From: Bacteroidaceae bacterium
Lineage (GTDB): Bacteria > Bacteroidota > Bacteroidia > Bacteroidales > Bacteroidaceae
DNA length: 40,625 nucleotides
Reading direction: 5' to 3'
Assembly (NCBI GenBank): GCA_017468985.1
Contig: JAFUHF010000072.1
Location: forward strand, 1-40,625
Numbering within the stretch: the first letter of the stretch is position 1; every line of letters starts with the position of its first letter. Position numbers and translations under genes: made by a program. Below, piece after piece: positions 1 to 8,680 of this stretch. A model generated the notes under the pieces. The model saw nothing but the letters and a program-made list of their open reading frames with translations, ran no database searches and was not told where the DNA came from.

Positions 1-1
1 A

Positions 2-1116
2 CATGCTCAAAAGAAGGTAGAAGAAATAACAAAGCTGCTCGCAAACAATAGTAATACTACAAATAGCACTAACAACCATACCATAAATAATGCCGTTACT
101 GCGGCAACGACAAAAGAGCCATCACTGGTATGGCAGAATTTTCAACCGCAAGTAACACAGAAGGAATATACGCTGGAAGTTGGCGTGAAGTCAGAAAGCA
201 AGGTGGAAGAAACGACAGTAGAGGTGAACGGTCAGAAGTATCGCGGCATGAGTACGGTAGGGAATGATGGCTATACCATGACGGTAAGTCAGAAGGTTAC
301 GCTCCGAGAGGGTGAGAACACCATACGCGTGACTGCACGCAATGCAGGAGGAACGTCCGTTTCGGAAAAGACCGTGACGTATAGGCCGGAAGTGGTCTCT
401 GCACCCGTAGAAAAGGGCAAGCGGATAGCCCTCATAATGGGTAATGCCGATTATGCAGGTCTAAATAAATTAGAGAATCCTGCAAACGATGCGCAAGACA
501 TTGCTGCCAAGCTGAAGTCGCTGGGATTTGAAACTATGCTCATGCTGAACAAGAACCGCAAGGGAATGCATTCAGCCATAGAGGAATTCAGCAACAAGGC
601 GACCAACTATGACACGTGGCTCTCTTTTACTATGCAGGCCACGGCATACAATATAACGGGAAAAACTATCTGATACCGATTGATGCTGAGCTGCAAAAGG
701 AAAGCTATATTGAAGATGACTGTGTAAATGCCAATCGAGTGTTAGCCGCACTGGACGAATCAGAATGCAAGATGAAAATCATGATACTGGATGCCTGCCG
801 AGACAATCCATTTGAGCGCAGCTGGAACCGAAGCCGCGGAGGAAGCACGACGCGAGGTCTCGCCCAGATGAGCGCCCCAATTGGAACGGTCATCGCGTAT
901 GCAACAAGCCCTGGCAGTGTAGCGCAGGACGGCACTGGACATCGTAACAGTCCGTATGCAGACGCATTCTTGAAAACATTGGATAAGCCCAATCTGGCCA
1001 TCTTCGACTTCTTCAACGAAGTAGCCACCATGGTATACGACTACACAAAAGAGCAGCAGATGCCGTGGAACACCAATAGTCCACTAAGAGGGAATTTCTA
1101 TTTTAATCCGAAATAA
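2..1116 (+). pseudogene. Caspase-like (peptidase C14) protein, 5' truncated by window edge and frameshifted
   Basis: The reading frame is open from base 2, so the gene starts outside the window. It encodes a Thr/Asn-rich linker, an Ig-like segment (about bases 170-390, with the motif VNGQKYRG), and then a caspase-like domain beginning KRIALIMGNADYAG near base 420. The frame breaks near base 614: the first frame runs into a stop at 671-673, while the catalytic half continues in another frame as VALFYYAGHG, with the His codon at 640-642, and ILDACRDNPF, with the Cys codon at 795-797. Removing one of two tandem AC dinucleotides in gacacgtggct restores NYDVALFYYAGHG, the usual caspase-family wording. 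Both dyad residues lie after the break, so as sequenced no active protease is made. A sequencing error cannot be excluded. The stop codon overlaps the ATG of the next gene. Family assignment is firm; substrate and role are unknown. Confidence 0.85.
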
Positions 1117-2813
1117 TGATGAAACAGTTATTCATACTCATATTATTCGTCTTCTGCAACGGCATACAGGCGCAGAAGTACTATACGGGATTGCTCCCCG
1201 ATGACAAAGAGGCTGAGAAGATTCCCCAGAAACCGCAGCTGTTGACGCGTGACTTCAAGGTATTACCCAAGAGCTATTCGCTGAAACAGTATTGTCCTAC
1301 CCTAAAGAGTCAGGGCCAGCACGGTACCTGTACCAGTTGGGCTACGACGTATGCAGCACGAACCATTTGCGAAGCCATCAACAACAAGTGGACAGACAAG
1401 GCGAAAATAGATAAGGAGGCCTTTGCTCCCATCTTTGTTTATTACCAGATAAAGGATGCTGACGATGTAGAATGCCAGAATGGCTCGTACATATCTGATG
1501 CCTTCAAACTACTCCAAAGCAAGGGAGCACCGAAGTATAAAGATTTCGAGACGCAGTGTGCCGAGCGCATTCCGCAGCAGCTGTTCGAGACAGCGAAGGA
1601 CTATGTGATTGATGATTATTTTCGCCTATTCAGTTCGAATGATAGCAGAACGAAGAAGATAGAAAACACGAAGAAGGCTCTGAGCGAGAATAAACCCGTG
1701 GTGGTGTGCATGGCAGTATATGAATCGTTCAGCGATGCGAAAGACAAATGGAACGGAGTGAAGAAGGCTGGCGAGAAACCGGGGTATCACGCCATGTGTG
1801 CCGTGGCCTACGACGACGAGAAATATGGCGGAGCCTTCCTGCTGATGAACAGCTGGGACACGAACTGGGGCAACGGCGGATTTACATGGATCAGTTATGA
1901 TGACTACTGCGCCAACTGCGACCATGCCTACGAGATGTACATAAAGCCTAAGGCACAGCCGACACCACAGCCGACACCGCCCGTAGTGAAAGGTGGAGCA
2001 CCCATCATTGAGTGGATCAACAAGGCCACAACATCTGCAAGCAAGATATACAGGGTGCAAGCCGGCATAAAGAGCGAAAGCGAAGTGCTGGAAACGGGAG
2101 TGACGGTGAACGGACAGAAATATCGTGGTACTTCCGTTGTGGCAAACGACGGATATGCCATAAAGATCCACATGGACGTAACGCTCCGCGAGGGGAGGAA
2201 CGAAATTGCAATGAGTGCCAAGAATGCGAACGGGACGACGGAGCGGAAACTCATCGTGACCTATGGCGAAGCGGTGAAGAAAAACGTACTCTCGGGCAGC
2301 ATGTACCTGCAACTGGCTACGGGAGAGAAAATGGTGCCTCAGCTGAAACAAGGCAAGGGTATGCCTTATTACGAAATGGAAGGCGGCTATATTTCAGGAA
2401 CACGCTACAGGCTGTACGTATCGAACGACAGCCCGGCCTACGTTTACATCATTGGGTCTGACCTGAAGAACAGCGTGAGCAAGCTGTTTCCTCAAAACGA
2501 GCTGGTGAGCCCTGCGCTGGTATATAAATCGAACAACATCGCCATTCCGGACGAAAAATACTACATTGAAATGGATGACACGAAGGGTACGGACTACATC
2601 TGCGTGCTCTATTCGGAGAATGCTCTCCCTATTGATGAAATGATCAGCGAAATCAAACAAACGGAGGGAAGTTTCACTACAAAGGTAGCGAAAGCCTTGG
2701 GCAACATTGCAGCAAGCCTCCAGGAAATGCGTGTCAAGGAAAACGAAATATCGTTCCGCGCCGAAACGGCCAAAAACGTAGTGCCCATTATCGTAGAGAT
2801 TGCGCATATATGA
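1116..2813 (+). CDS. Secreted papain-like (C1A) cysteine protease with Ig-like and DUF4384-like domains
   Basis: The 565-residue protein starts with a hydrophobic signal sequence (about residues 3-20, ending IQAQ), so export is expected. The papain-like triad can be read as QGQHGTCTSW (Cys72), GYHAM (His225) and LMNSW (Asn245). A short Pro/Gln-rich linker (281-290) leads to an Ig-like domain (about 297-384) that closely resembles the one in the preceding caspase-like gene. The C-terminus (about 392-565) resembles DUF4384, a domain often found with bacterial caspase homologues. The ATG shares its A with the upstream TAA stop, which suggests translational coupling; a second ATG follows at once. 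Protease identity rests on the motifs. The substrate, and whether it matures or partners the caspase-like protein, is inference. Confidence 0.85.
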   Translation: MMKQLFILILFVFCNGIQAQKYYTGLLPDDKEAEKIPQKPQLLTRDFKVLPKSYSLKQYCPTLKSQGQHGTCTSWATTYAARTICEAINNKWTDKAKIDKEAFAPIFVYYQIKDADDVECQNGSYISDAFKLLQSKGAPKYKDFETQCAERIPQQLFETAKDYVIDDYFRLFSSNDSRTKKIENTKKALSENKPVVVCMAVYESFSDAKDKWNGVKKAGEKPGYHAMCAVAYDDEKYGGAFLLMNSWDTNWGNGGFTWISYDDYCANCDHAYEMYIKPKAQPTPQPTPPVVKGGAPIIEWINKATTSASKIYRVQAGIKSESEVLETGVTVNGQKYRGTSVVANDGYAIKIHMDVTLREGRNEIAMSAKNANGTTERKLIVTYGEAVKKNVLSGSMYLQLATGEKMVPQLKQGKGMPYYEMEGGYISGTRYRLYVSNDSPAYVYIIGSDLKNSVSKLFPQNELVSPALVYKSNNIAIPDEKYYIEMDDTKGTDYICVLYSENALPIDEMISEIKQTEGSFTTKVAKALGNIAASLQEMRVKENEISFRAETAKNVVPIIVEIAHI

Positions 2814-2872
2814 ATGGTAACGGTGATTCGGTAAAGAACATTTAGAAGGAGGTAGAGTAAAGTCTATAGTTG

Positions 2873-2905
2873 TACTCAGGCAGGGGCAATGCCCCTGCCT
2901 GAGTA
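2873..2905 (+). terminator. 16-bp perfect palindrome after the protease gene
   Basis: Arms 2873-2888 and 2890-2905 are exact reverse complements around a single base, giving a very stable GC-rich hairpin 60 bases after the protease stop. There is no clear T-run on either side, so it may be a factor-assisted terminator or a small palindromic repeat rather than a canonical intrinsic terminator. Confidence 0.5.
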
Positions 2906-3366
2906 TTTGGGACTTCCCCATTGAACCCAAATCGGGCATAACGCAAAGCAGAGGTTCCAAAAAAGGAGAGCGAAATGAAAATAATAAAAGGAAGTGAAGA
3001 CAAATGCATAAAAAGAAGCGTACAGAATTGACAGATTGATTAATTTTACAGCGAAAACAAAAACAAAATGTTTGTGACGCTGTTTGACATCAATCACTTG
3101 CCGTTGTTCGTTCGGCTTACGCTGGTAAATCCGGCGCAGGCTGAGTTGACAACCGGTCAGACAGGCTTCACAGGCACAACCCTTCGGGGTTGAGCAGACG
3201 ATAGGCGTTCCTACGCGGAACGCGCTTGCAAAAGCAAGCAAACCATTCAGAAATACTTTACTTCAACAACAAAACAAGGTTGTGCGACCTCAGGTTGCCA
3301 ACCTCCGAATGACTCCATATTTGCCTTAAGGTAACAGTATTCGGAAAAAATACACTACAAAAAGGA
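2906..3366. other. Intergenic region with a cluster of three hairpins
   Basis: There is no convincing gene in this 460-base gap. Within 3177-3240 three strong hairpins follow one another: CAACCC-TTCG-GGGTTG (3177-3192 region), GCGTTCC-N5-GGAACGC (about 3204-3222) and GCTTGC-AAAA-GCAAGC (about 3225-3240). Upstream, 3118-3140 contains further pairing potential. The part before the hairpins is AT-rich. A reverse-strand frame of about 120 codons crosses the area but has no recognisable domain. The region could be a structured RNA, a leader for the downstream threonine genes, or a degenerate dispersed repeat. No good TAnnTTTG box is visible directly before the downstream gene; CATATTTG at 3316-3323 is the closest. 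Confidence 0.4.
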
Positions 3367-4584
3367 ATGAAACACATTATTATATTAGGTGACGGCATGG
3401 CCGACTGGCCTGCCCCTCAACTGAACGGACTCACTCTGCTTGAATATGCCCACACGCCCAACATGAACCGTCTGGCCCGAATGGGACGATGTGGCACGCT
3501 GATCACGGTTCCCACCGGCATGCATCCCGGAAGCGAGGTAGCCAACATGTCGATTATGGGCTACGACGTGAGGCGCGTATATGAAGGGCGCGCCGTATTG
3601 GAAGCTGCCAGCATGGGCATTGGACTGGATGATGATGATCTGGCACTACGCTGCAACCTGATAAGTCTGGAAGGAGCACTGCTGAAAAACCATTCGGCCG
3701 GCCACATCACTACGGCAGAAGCCACACAGCTCATTGACAGCCTGAACGAAGCACTAGGCACCGAAAGGGTGAAGTTCTACACGGGAGTGCAATACCGCCA
3801 CTTACTCGTAGTGAAAGGGGGAAACAAGCACCTCATCACCACCCCACCCCACGATGTGCCAATGCAACCATGGGAACCGCTGATGGTGAAAGCAGAACGG
3901 CCAGAAGCCAAAGCCACAGCAAAGGAACTTAACAGGCTGATCGTGAATTCGCAGAACGTACTGCAGCAACACCCCGTGAATCTTCGCCGAAGATTGGAAG
4001 GAAAAGACATGGCGGACAGCGTCTGGCTCTGGAGCCCGGGCTACCGCCCCAAGATGGAGCCCTTGAGAATAAAATATCCTGCCATAAAGAGGGGAAGCGT
4101 CATTTCGGCCGTAGACCTGATCAATGGCATTGGCCGATACGCCGGCCTGAAATGCATCCACGTAGACGGCGCTACTGGACTCTACGATACAAATTACGAA
4201 AACAAAGTGAACGCAGCCCTGAAGGCATTGGAAACTGACGACTTCGTATACCTGCACATTGAAGCCAGCGACGAAGCCGGCCACGAGGGCAGCTTTGAGC
4301 TAAAGCAACGCACTATTGAGGACCTGGACCACCGCGTAGTAGGCCCCATCATGGAGGGCGCGGCACAGATGAAGCAAAGCGTGTGCATCACCCTCTTGCC
4401 CGACCATCCCACGCCATGCCAACTGCGCACGCATACGGCTGAACCCGTTCCTTTTGCCTATTACTACGACGGCATAGCGGCCGACATGGTGCAGACCTTT
4501 GGAGAAAGAACCTGTCAGGCCGGAGCATGCGGACAGCTCAAGGATGACGAACTGATGAACCTACTGATGAGCATTGACGAATAA
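3367..4584 (+). CDS. apgM: Cofactor-independent phosphoglycerate mutase-like protein, probable homoserine kinase
   Basis: The 405-residue protein belongs to the alkaline-phosphatase superfamily branch related to archaeal-type phosphoglycerate mutase. Visible signatures are the metal-binding IILGDGMADW start, GMHPGSEVANMSIMGYD (the phosphorylated Ser region) and the C-terminal ASDEAGHEG and LLPDHPTP metal ligands. In Bacteroidetes and some clostridia, this gene next to thrC is the accepted candidate for the missing homoserine kinase step (homoserine to O-phosphohomoserine). Its position 31 bases before threonine synthase, and the absence of a GHMP-type thrB in the window, support that reading. 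Length is typical. Substrate assignment from context rather than motif is the main uncertainty. Confidence 0.88.
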   Translation: MKHIIILGDGMADWPAPQLNGLTLLEYAHTPNMNRLARMGRCGTLITVPTGMHPGSEVANMSIMGYDVRRVYEGRAVLEAASMGIGLDDDDLALRCNLISLEGALLKNHSAGHITTAEATQLIDSLNEALGTERVKFYTGVQYRHLLVVKGGNKHLITTPPHDVPMQPWEPLMVKAERPEAKATAKELNRLIVNSQNVLQQHPVNLRRRLEGKDMADSVWLWSPGYRPKMEPLRIKYPAIKRGSVISAVDLINGIGRYAGLKCIHVDGATGLYDTNYENKVNAALKALETDDFVYLHIEASDEAGHEGSFELKQRTIEDLDHRVVGPIMEGAAQMKQSVCITLLPDHPTPCQLRTHTAEPVPFAYYYDGIAADMVQTFGERTCQAGACGQLKDDELMNLLMSIDE

Positions 4585-4615
4585 CCGAAAGTATCACAAC
4601 AAACAGAAACTTATC

Positions 4616-5911
4616 ATGAAATATTATAGCACGAACCTGCAAGCACCCCGAGTAGGCCTGAAAGAGGCTGTAGTAAACAGCATGGCCCCAGACAAGGGGC
4701 TCTACATGCCTGAATATATTCCACAGATGCCAACATCATTTTTTGAAGAGATAGAGGGGCTTTGCCTTCAAGAGATTGCACTACGTGTAGCCCAGGCCTT
4801 AATGGGCGAAGACGTGGAGGAAAGCGTACTCCGCCACATTGTGTACGAAGCACTGAACTTCGACTTCCCCATTGTTAAGGTTGCTCCGAAACTCTACTCG
4901 CTGGAACTCTTCCACGGGCCAACGCTGGCTTTCAAGGATGTAGGAGCGCGCTTCATGGCACGGCTGCTGCGCCACTTTCTGAGAGAACGGCAACAGGTGA
5001 ACGTATTGGTAGCCACATCGGGCGATACGGGCAGTGCCGTAGCCAACGGATTTCTGGGAGTGGAAGGCATTCATGTGGACGTACTCTACCCTCGGGGAAG
5101 GGTGAGCCCCATTCAGGAAATGCAGTTTGCCACTTTGGGAAGAAACATAACGGCCATTGCCGTGGAAGGAACGTTTGACGACTGTCAGGCCATAGTGAAG
5201 CTAGCTTTTGCCGATCGGGAACTCAATGCACGTTTTTGCCTCACGTCGGCCAACTCCATCAACCTGGCGCGACTTTTGCCCCAGTGCTTCTATTATTTTT
5301 ATGCCTATGCACAGATGAAGTGCATGGGCAAAACGGAGGACTTGGTGTTATGCGTGCCGAGCGGCAACTTTGGCAATCTGGCCGCAGGGCTGATAGCGCA
5401 CCAGATGGGACTGCCCATCAAACGATTTGTGGCAGCCAACAACAGCAACGACGTGTTCCATCAATATCTGATCACCGGACGATTTGAGCCCAGAGCCTCC
5501 GTCAGAACGATGGCCAATGCCATGGATGTAGGCAATCCTAGTAACTTTGCACGTATCAGCAGCTTGTTTCACCAGAATCTGGAAAGCATCAGGAATGTCA
5601 TTAGTGGTTACACTGTGACAGACGAAGATATCATGCAAACGATTCTGGACGTATACCAACGCTACCACTATTTGCTCGATCCTCATGGGGCCTGTGCCTT
5701 TAAAGCCATAAGCGAAAGCTTGAAAGAGGGAGAGCACGGAGTTTTCCTGGAAACAGCCCATCCTGCCAAGTTCACTGAGAGCATGACAGCTATCATCGGT
5801 AAGGAACCCGAGATTCCCGAAAGACTCAAGGCTTTTATGAACAGCGTGAAAAAGACTGTAGTGCTAGATAACGATTTCAACTCCTTCAAGAGCTACCTGT
5901 TGAACAGATAG
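4616..5911 (+). CDS. thrC: Threonine synthase
   Basis: This PLP enzyme converts O-phosphohomoserine to threonine. The 431-residue protein begins MKYYSTN, the usual N-terminus of the family, followed by the conserved region near APDKGLYMPE. The PLP lysine lies in FHGPTLAFKDVGARF, and the phosphate-binding loop reads ATSGDTGSAVANGF. The SGNFGNLAAGL segment is also typical. The ATG at 4616 is chosen over an in-frame TTG at 4574, which would overlap the previous gene and add 14 residues unlike the family. The gene follows the homoserine-kinase-like gene closely, so the two should be one transcript ending at the palindrome just downstream. Confidence 0.95.
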   Translation: MKYYSTNLQAPRVGLKEAVVNSMAPDKGLYMPEYIPQMPTSFFEEIEGLCLQEIALRVAQALMGEDVEESVLRHIVYEALNFDFPIVKVAPKLYSLELFHGPTLAFKDVGARFMARLLRHFLRERQQVNVLVATSGDTGSAVANGFLGVEGIHVDVLYPRGRVSPIQEMQFATLGRNITAIAVEGTFDDCQAIVKLAFADRELNARFCLTSANSINLARLLPQCFYYFYAYAQMKCMGKTEDLVLCVPSGNFGNLAAGLIAHQMGLPIKRFVAANNSNDVFHQYLITGRFEPRASVRTMANAMDVGNPSNFARISSLFHQNLESIRNVISGYTVTDEDIMQTILDVYQRYHYLLDPHGACAFKAISESLKEGEHGVFLETAHPAKFTESMTAIIGKEPEIPERLKAFMNSVKKTVVLDNDFNSFKSYLLNR

Positions 5912-5915
5912 CTCA

Positions 5916-5960
5916 CATCCTTTGGTTCTGTTCTGCCAGTCAGAACAGAACCAAAGGATG
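5916..5960 (+). terminator. 20-bp perfect hairpin after thrC
   Basis: Arms 5916-5935 and 5941-5960 are perfect complements with a 5-base loop, starting four bases after the thrC stop. The T-run downstream is poor (aaaacattt), but the position and strength make it the likely transcription end for the threonine genes. Confidence 0.75.
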
Positions 5961-6074
5961 AAAACATTTGCAGCTTTATGACGCTTGCACTAAATTGGTA
6001 AGACAGCTTTTTCCCTCGACAATCAAATCTTTTAACAGAAGAATGCAATGAAACGACTGAACAGGCCTCCATTT

Positions 6075-6119
6075 TCAAAAAATAGCAGCTACCCTGCATT
6101 TCGCACAGGTAACTGCTAT
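6075..6119 (-). terminator. Intrinsic terminator of the aldolase gene
   Basis: On the reverse strand, ATAGCAG...CTGCTAT arms with additional inner pairs (TACC with GGTA) form a hairpin over 6082-6119, followed by a run of six T (bases 6082-6077). It lies about 25 bases after the aldolase stop. Confidence 0.8.
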
Positions 6120-6142
6120 AATTATAAGGTATATGACAACCC

Positions 6143-7153
6143 TTAGTCGAGTTGAGCAAGCTTGTTGTCGCTGCCAAGCACGTCTACGATCTTGTGCTTG
6201 TAGAGCTCCGTCATGAGGTCACGAGCAGGACCGCAATACTTGCGTGGGTCGAATTCACCGGGTTTCTCTGCGAAGACCTTACGAACGGCTGCAGTGAATG
6301 CAAGACGGCTGTCGGAGTCGATATTGATCTTGCAAACAGCACTCTTGGCAGCCTTGCGGAGCTGCTCCTCAGGAATACCAACAGCGTCGGGCAGACGGCC
6401 ACCATTTTCGTTGATAATCTTAACATATTCCTGTGGGACACTACTGCTTCCATGAAGCACGATGGGGAATCCGGGAAGCTTCTCCATGATGGCATCGAGA
6501 ACGTCGAATGCCAAGGGAGGAGGAACGAGCAAACCGGTCTTCGGGTCACGAGTGCACTGTTCGGTCTTGAACTTGTAAGCACCGTGGCTGGTACCAATAG
6601 AGATGGCCAAAGAATCCACACCAGTCTTAGTAACAAAATCGATCACCTCTTCGGGCTTCGTATAATGGCTTTCCTCAGCCTGAACTTCATCCTCAACGCC
6701 AGCCAGCACACCAAGTTCACCTTCAACAGTTACGTCGAACTGATGAGCATACTCAACAACCTTCTTCGTAAGAGCTACGTTCTCGTCATAAGGCAGGGAG
6801 CTACCGTCAATCATTACGCTGGAGAAGCCGAAATCCACGCAACTCTTGCAAAGTTCGAAGCTATCGCCATGGTCAAGATGCAAGCAGATTTCAGGATGAT
6901 TGCAGCCCAGTTCCTTTGCATACTCAACAGCACCCTGAGCCATATAGCGCAGAAGCGTTTGGTTGGCATAGTTACGGGCACCTTTGGAAACCTGAAGGAT
7001 AACCGGGCTCTTCAATTCAGAAGAAGCCTTGATGATGGCCTGCAATTGCTCCATGTTGTTGAAGTTGAAGGCAGGAATGGCATAACCGCCATTGATGGCT
7101 CTCTTGAACATCTCACGAGTGTTCACCAAGCCTAATGTTTTGTAATTAACCAT
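6143..7153 (-). CDS. fba: Class II fructose-bisphosphate aldolase
   Basis: This zinc-dependent enzyme of glycolysis and gluconeogenesis interconverts fructose 1,6-bisphosphate with glyceraldehyde 3-phosphate and dihydroxyacetone phosphate in the cytoplasm. The 336-residue protein shows YAIPAFNFNNMEQL near the N-terminus, the catalytic Asp and zinc His in LHLDHGDSFE (Asp94, His95), the VEGELG segment, SIGTSHGAYK, and the phosphate-binding VLHGSSSVP. It is the long class II form found in Bacteroidetes. The gene stands alone with its own minus-7 box and terminator, facing thrC from the opposite strand. Confidence 0.95.
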   Translation of the reverse strand: MVNYKTLGLVNTREMFKRAINGGYAIPAFNFNNMEQLQAIIKASSELKSPVILQVSKGARNYANQTLLRYMAQGAVEYAKELGCNHPEICLHLDHGDSFELCKSCVDFGFSSVMIDGSSLPYDENVALTKKVVEYAHQFDVTVEGELGVLAGVEDEVQAEESHYTKPEEVIDFVTKTGVDSLAISIGTSHGAYKFKTEQCTRDPKTGLLVPPPLAFDVLDAIMEKLPGFPIVLHGSSSVPQEYVKIINENGGRLPDAVGIPEEQLRKAAKSAVCKINIDSDSRLAFTAAVRKVFAEKPGEFDPRKYCGPARDLMTELYKHKIVDVLGSDNKLAQLD

Positions 7154-7190
7154 GATATATGAACTTAATATAGATTTTGAAATTCACCCA

Positions 7191-7198
7191 CAAAATTA
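7191..7198 (-). promoter_or_regulatory. Minus-7 box (TAATTTTG) of fba
   Basis: The reverse strand reads TAATTTTG, matching the Bacteroidetes TAnnTTTG consensus, about 38 bases before the fba ATG. No TTTG is seen at the optimal upstream spacing. Confidence 0.6.
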
Positions 7199-7337
7199 CG
7201 AAAAAACGAAATACGGTAATTCCTCAGCATCTGTGTTTATGACATTAATATGGTAGAAACGCCACGTTCATTCTTGAAAATAACGTCTGTCCCGTAGTTT
7301 TGACAACTCCAATAGCATTTTGTTGGCATAATAATGA

Positions 7338-7345
7338 TAACTTTG
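7338..7345 (+). promoter_or_regulatory. Minus-7 box (TAACTTTG) of bcp
   Basis: TAACTTTG lies 34 bases before the bcp ATG. A TTTG at 7319-7322 is only 15 bases upstream, shorter than the usual 19-21, so the minus-33 element is uncertain. Confidence 0.6.
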
Positions 7346-7379
7346 CACCAAAACACTTCAGCATACAAACTAAGTCATC

Positions 7380-7841
7380 ATGATAAAAACAGGAGACAAG
7401 GCCCCAGAAGTATTGGGCAACGACCAAAACGGAAATGAAATCAGCCTCAGCCAATTTGCTGGAAAGAAATTAGTATTGTATTTCTATCCGAAGGACATGA
7501 CATCAGGCTGTACTGCAGAAGCCTGCAATCTGCGCAACAACTATGACGCCCTACAGGAAAAAGGATATGAAGTGATAGGTGTGAGCATAGACACTGAATC
7601 ACGTCACCAGAAATTTATTGAAAAAAACGACCTGCCCTTTTCCCTGATAGCCGACACAGAGAAGAAACTTGTAGAAACCTTTGGCGTTTGGGGAGAAAAG
7701 AAACTCTACGGCCGGCCATATATGGGAACGTTGCGCACTACTTTCATCATCAATGAAGAGGGCATCATAGAGCGAATCATCACTCCAAAAGAAATTAAGG
7801 TAAAAGAACACGCGGCTCAGATACTTCAATCTGAGAAGTAG
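7380..7841 (+). CDS. bcp: Thioredoxin-dependent peroxiredoxin (Bcp/PrxQ)
   Basis: This peroxidase reduces hydrogen peroxide and organic hydroperoxides with thioredoxin as donor. In the 153-residue protein, FYPKDMTSGCTAEACNLR carries the peroxidatic Cys44 and, five residues on, Cys49, the arrangement of atypical 2-Cys BCP enzymes. The downstream VIGVSIDTESRHQKF and TTFIINEEG segments fit the fold. There is no signal peptide, so it is cytoplasmic. The gene is monocistronic, with its own minus-7 box and a weak terminator hairpin. Confidence 0.93.
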   Translation: MIKTGDKAPEVLGNDQNGNEISLSQFAGKKLVLYFYPKDMTSGCTAEACNLRNNYDALQEKGYEVIGVSIDTESRHQKFIEKNDLPFSLIADTEKKLVETFGVWGEKKLYGRPYMGTLRTTFIINEEGIIERIITPKEIKVKEHAAQILQSEK

Positions 7842-7912
7842 CTCCAACAAACTCAGCGTCTGCCTTCCCCACTTCCTTCCTCACAGACAGAAACTCCTCA
7901 ACGGAGGTCCAA

Positions 7913-7932
7913 AGTCAGTGAGGCTGATTTTT
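7913..7932 (+). terminator. Probable terminator of bcp
   Basis: AGTCAG and CTGATT pair (one G-U) around a 5-base loop and merge into a run of T, about 70 bases after the stop. The stem is short, so support is moderate. Confidence 0.45.
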
Positions 7933-8033
7933 TCCACCCCACTTTGTCTTCGTTCATGTAAATATTAATATTCATTTAACTATTAACAGCAATAAATTCA
8001 ATACAACGCACCTTATTATATACAAATAAATTG

Positions 8034-8041
8034 TAACTTTG
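8034..8041 (+). promoter_or_regulatory. Minus-7 box (TAACTTTG) of the epimerase gene
   Basis: TAACTTTG stands 22 bases before the ATG in an AT-rich stretch, giving a very short leader. No TTTG minus-33 box at good spacing. Confidence 0.6.
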
Positions 8042-8063
8042 CAGACGATTAAAATTACACAAA

Positions 8064-8468
8064 ATGAAGATATCACATATTGAACACATTGGCATTGCGG
8101 TGGAAAGCATTGAAGCTGTTCTTCCATACTTCGAGAATGTATTAGGACTTAAATGTTACAACATTGAGGTCGTAGAAGACCAGAAAGTAAAAACTGCATT
8201 TTTGAAATGTGGGGAAGTAAAATTAGAGCTTCTGGAGCCCACGTCTCCTGAAAGTACTATTGCAAAGTACATTGAAAAGAAGGGACAGGGGATGCACCAC
8301 ATGGCATTTTGCATTGAGGATGGTGTAAGCAATGCATTAGCAGAAGCCGAAGCAACAGGCATACGACTGATTGACAAAACCCCACGCAAAGGTGCAGAGA
8401 ACCTAAACATTGCATTTCTCCATCCTAAAAGCACAGTTGGCATCTTAACTGAACTCTGCGAACATTAA
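8064..8468 (+). CDS. mce: Methylmalonyl-CoA epimerase
   Basis: This 134-residue vicinal-oxygen-chelate protein interconverts (R)- and (S)-methylmalonyl-CoA in the succinate-propionate pathway. It starts KISHIEHIGIAVESIE, with a probable metal-binding His at residue 8, and has KLELLEP, the GMHHMAFCIED His-containing strand and the closing FLHPKSTVGILTEL, all typical of the family; the length fits. In many Bacteroidales this gene is followed by methylmalonyl-CoA decarboxylase subunits. Here it is closed by a strong terminator and followed by an unrelated operon, so the partner genes must lie elsewhere. Confidence 0.93.
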   Translation: MKISHIEHIGIAVESIEAVLPYFENVLGLKCYNIEVVEDQKVKTAFLKCGEVKLELLEPTSPESTIAKYIEKKGQGMHHMAFCIEDGVSNALAEAEATGIRLIDKTPRKGAENLNIAFLHPKSTVGILTELCEH

Positions 8469-8487
8469 TACATAAACTATTTGTCAT

Positions 8488-8522
8488 GAAAAAGTATCCT
8501 TAAATTAAAAGGATACTTTTTC
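8488..8522 (+). terminator. Intrinsic terminator of mce
   Basis: GAAAAAGTATCCTT and AAGGATACTTTTTC are exact complements (8488-8501 and 8509-8522) around a 7-base AT loop, 20 bases after the stop. The descending arm ends in the T-run. Confidence 0.85.
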
Positions 8523-8613
8523 AATTAATGTACATTTAGCACTTTACAGCTATTAATAAAAGAAGTACTTAGAGATTTCTTTCAATAAGAGCATAAAGTT
8601 TTGATTAATTTCG

Positions 8614-8621
8614 TAACTTTG
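8614..8621 (+). promoter_or_regulatory. Minus-7 box (TAACTTTG) of the zapA-rny operon
   Basis: TAACTTTG lies 59 bases before the first ATG of the operon. The upstream TTTTG (8599-8603) is too close to be a standard minus-33 box. Confidence 0.55.
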
Positions 8622-8680
8622 CATTAGTTTATACCAAGCATGAATACCATCTTGGCATTAACTTTTATACAAATTCAACA

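Noticed and set aside
2975..3031. 18-codon forward frame with a good AAGGAGAG site
   Set aside because: Very short, the ribosome-site style is atypical for this group, and there is no other support.
2876..3241. Reverse-strand frame of 121 codons
   Set aside because: No recognisable domain, odd composition, and it covers hairpins and a palindrome; treated as a chance frame.
4574..4615. Longer thrC start at a TTG
   Set aside because: It would overlap the previous gene and add residues absent from threonine synthases; the ATG at 4616 gives the standard N-terminus.
6152..7135. 327-codon frame antisense to the aldolase gene
   Set aside because: Shadow of a highly conserved gene with clear catalytic motifs on the other strand.
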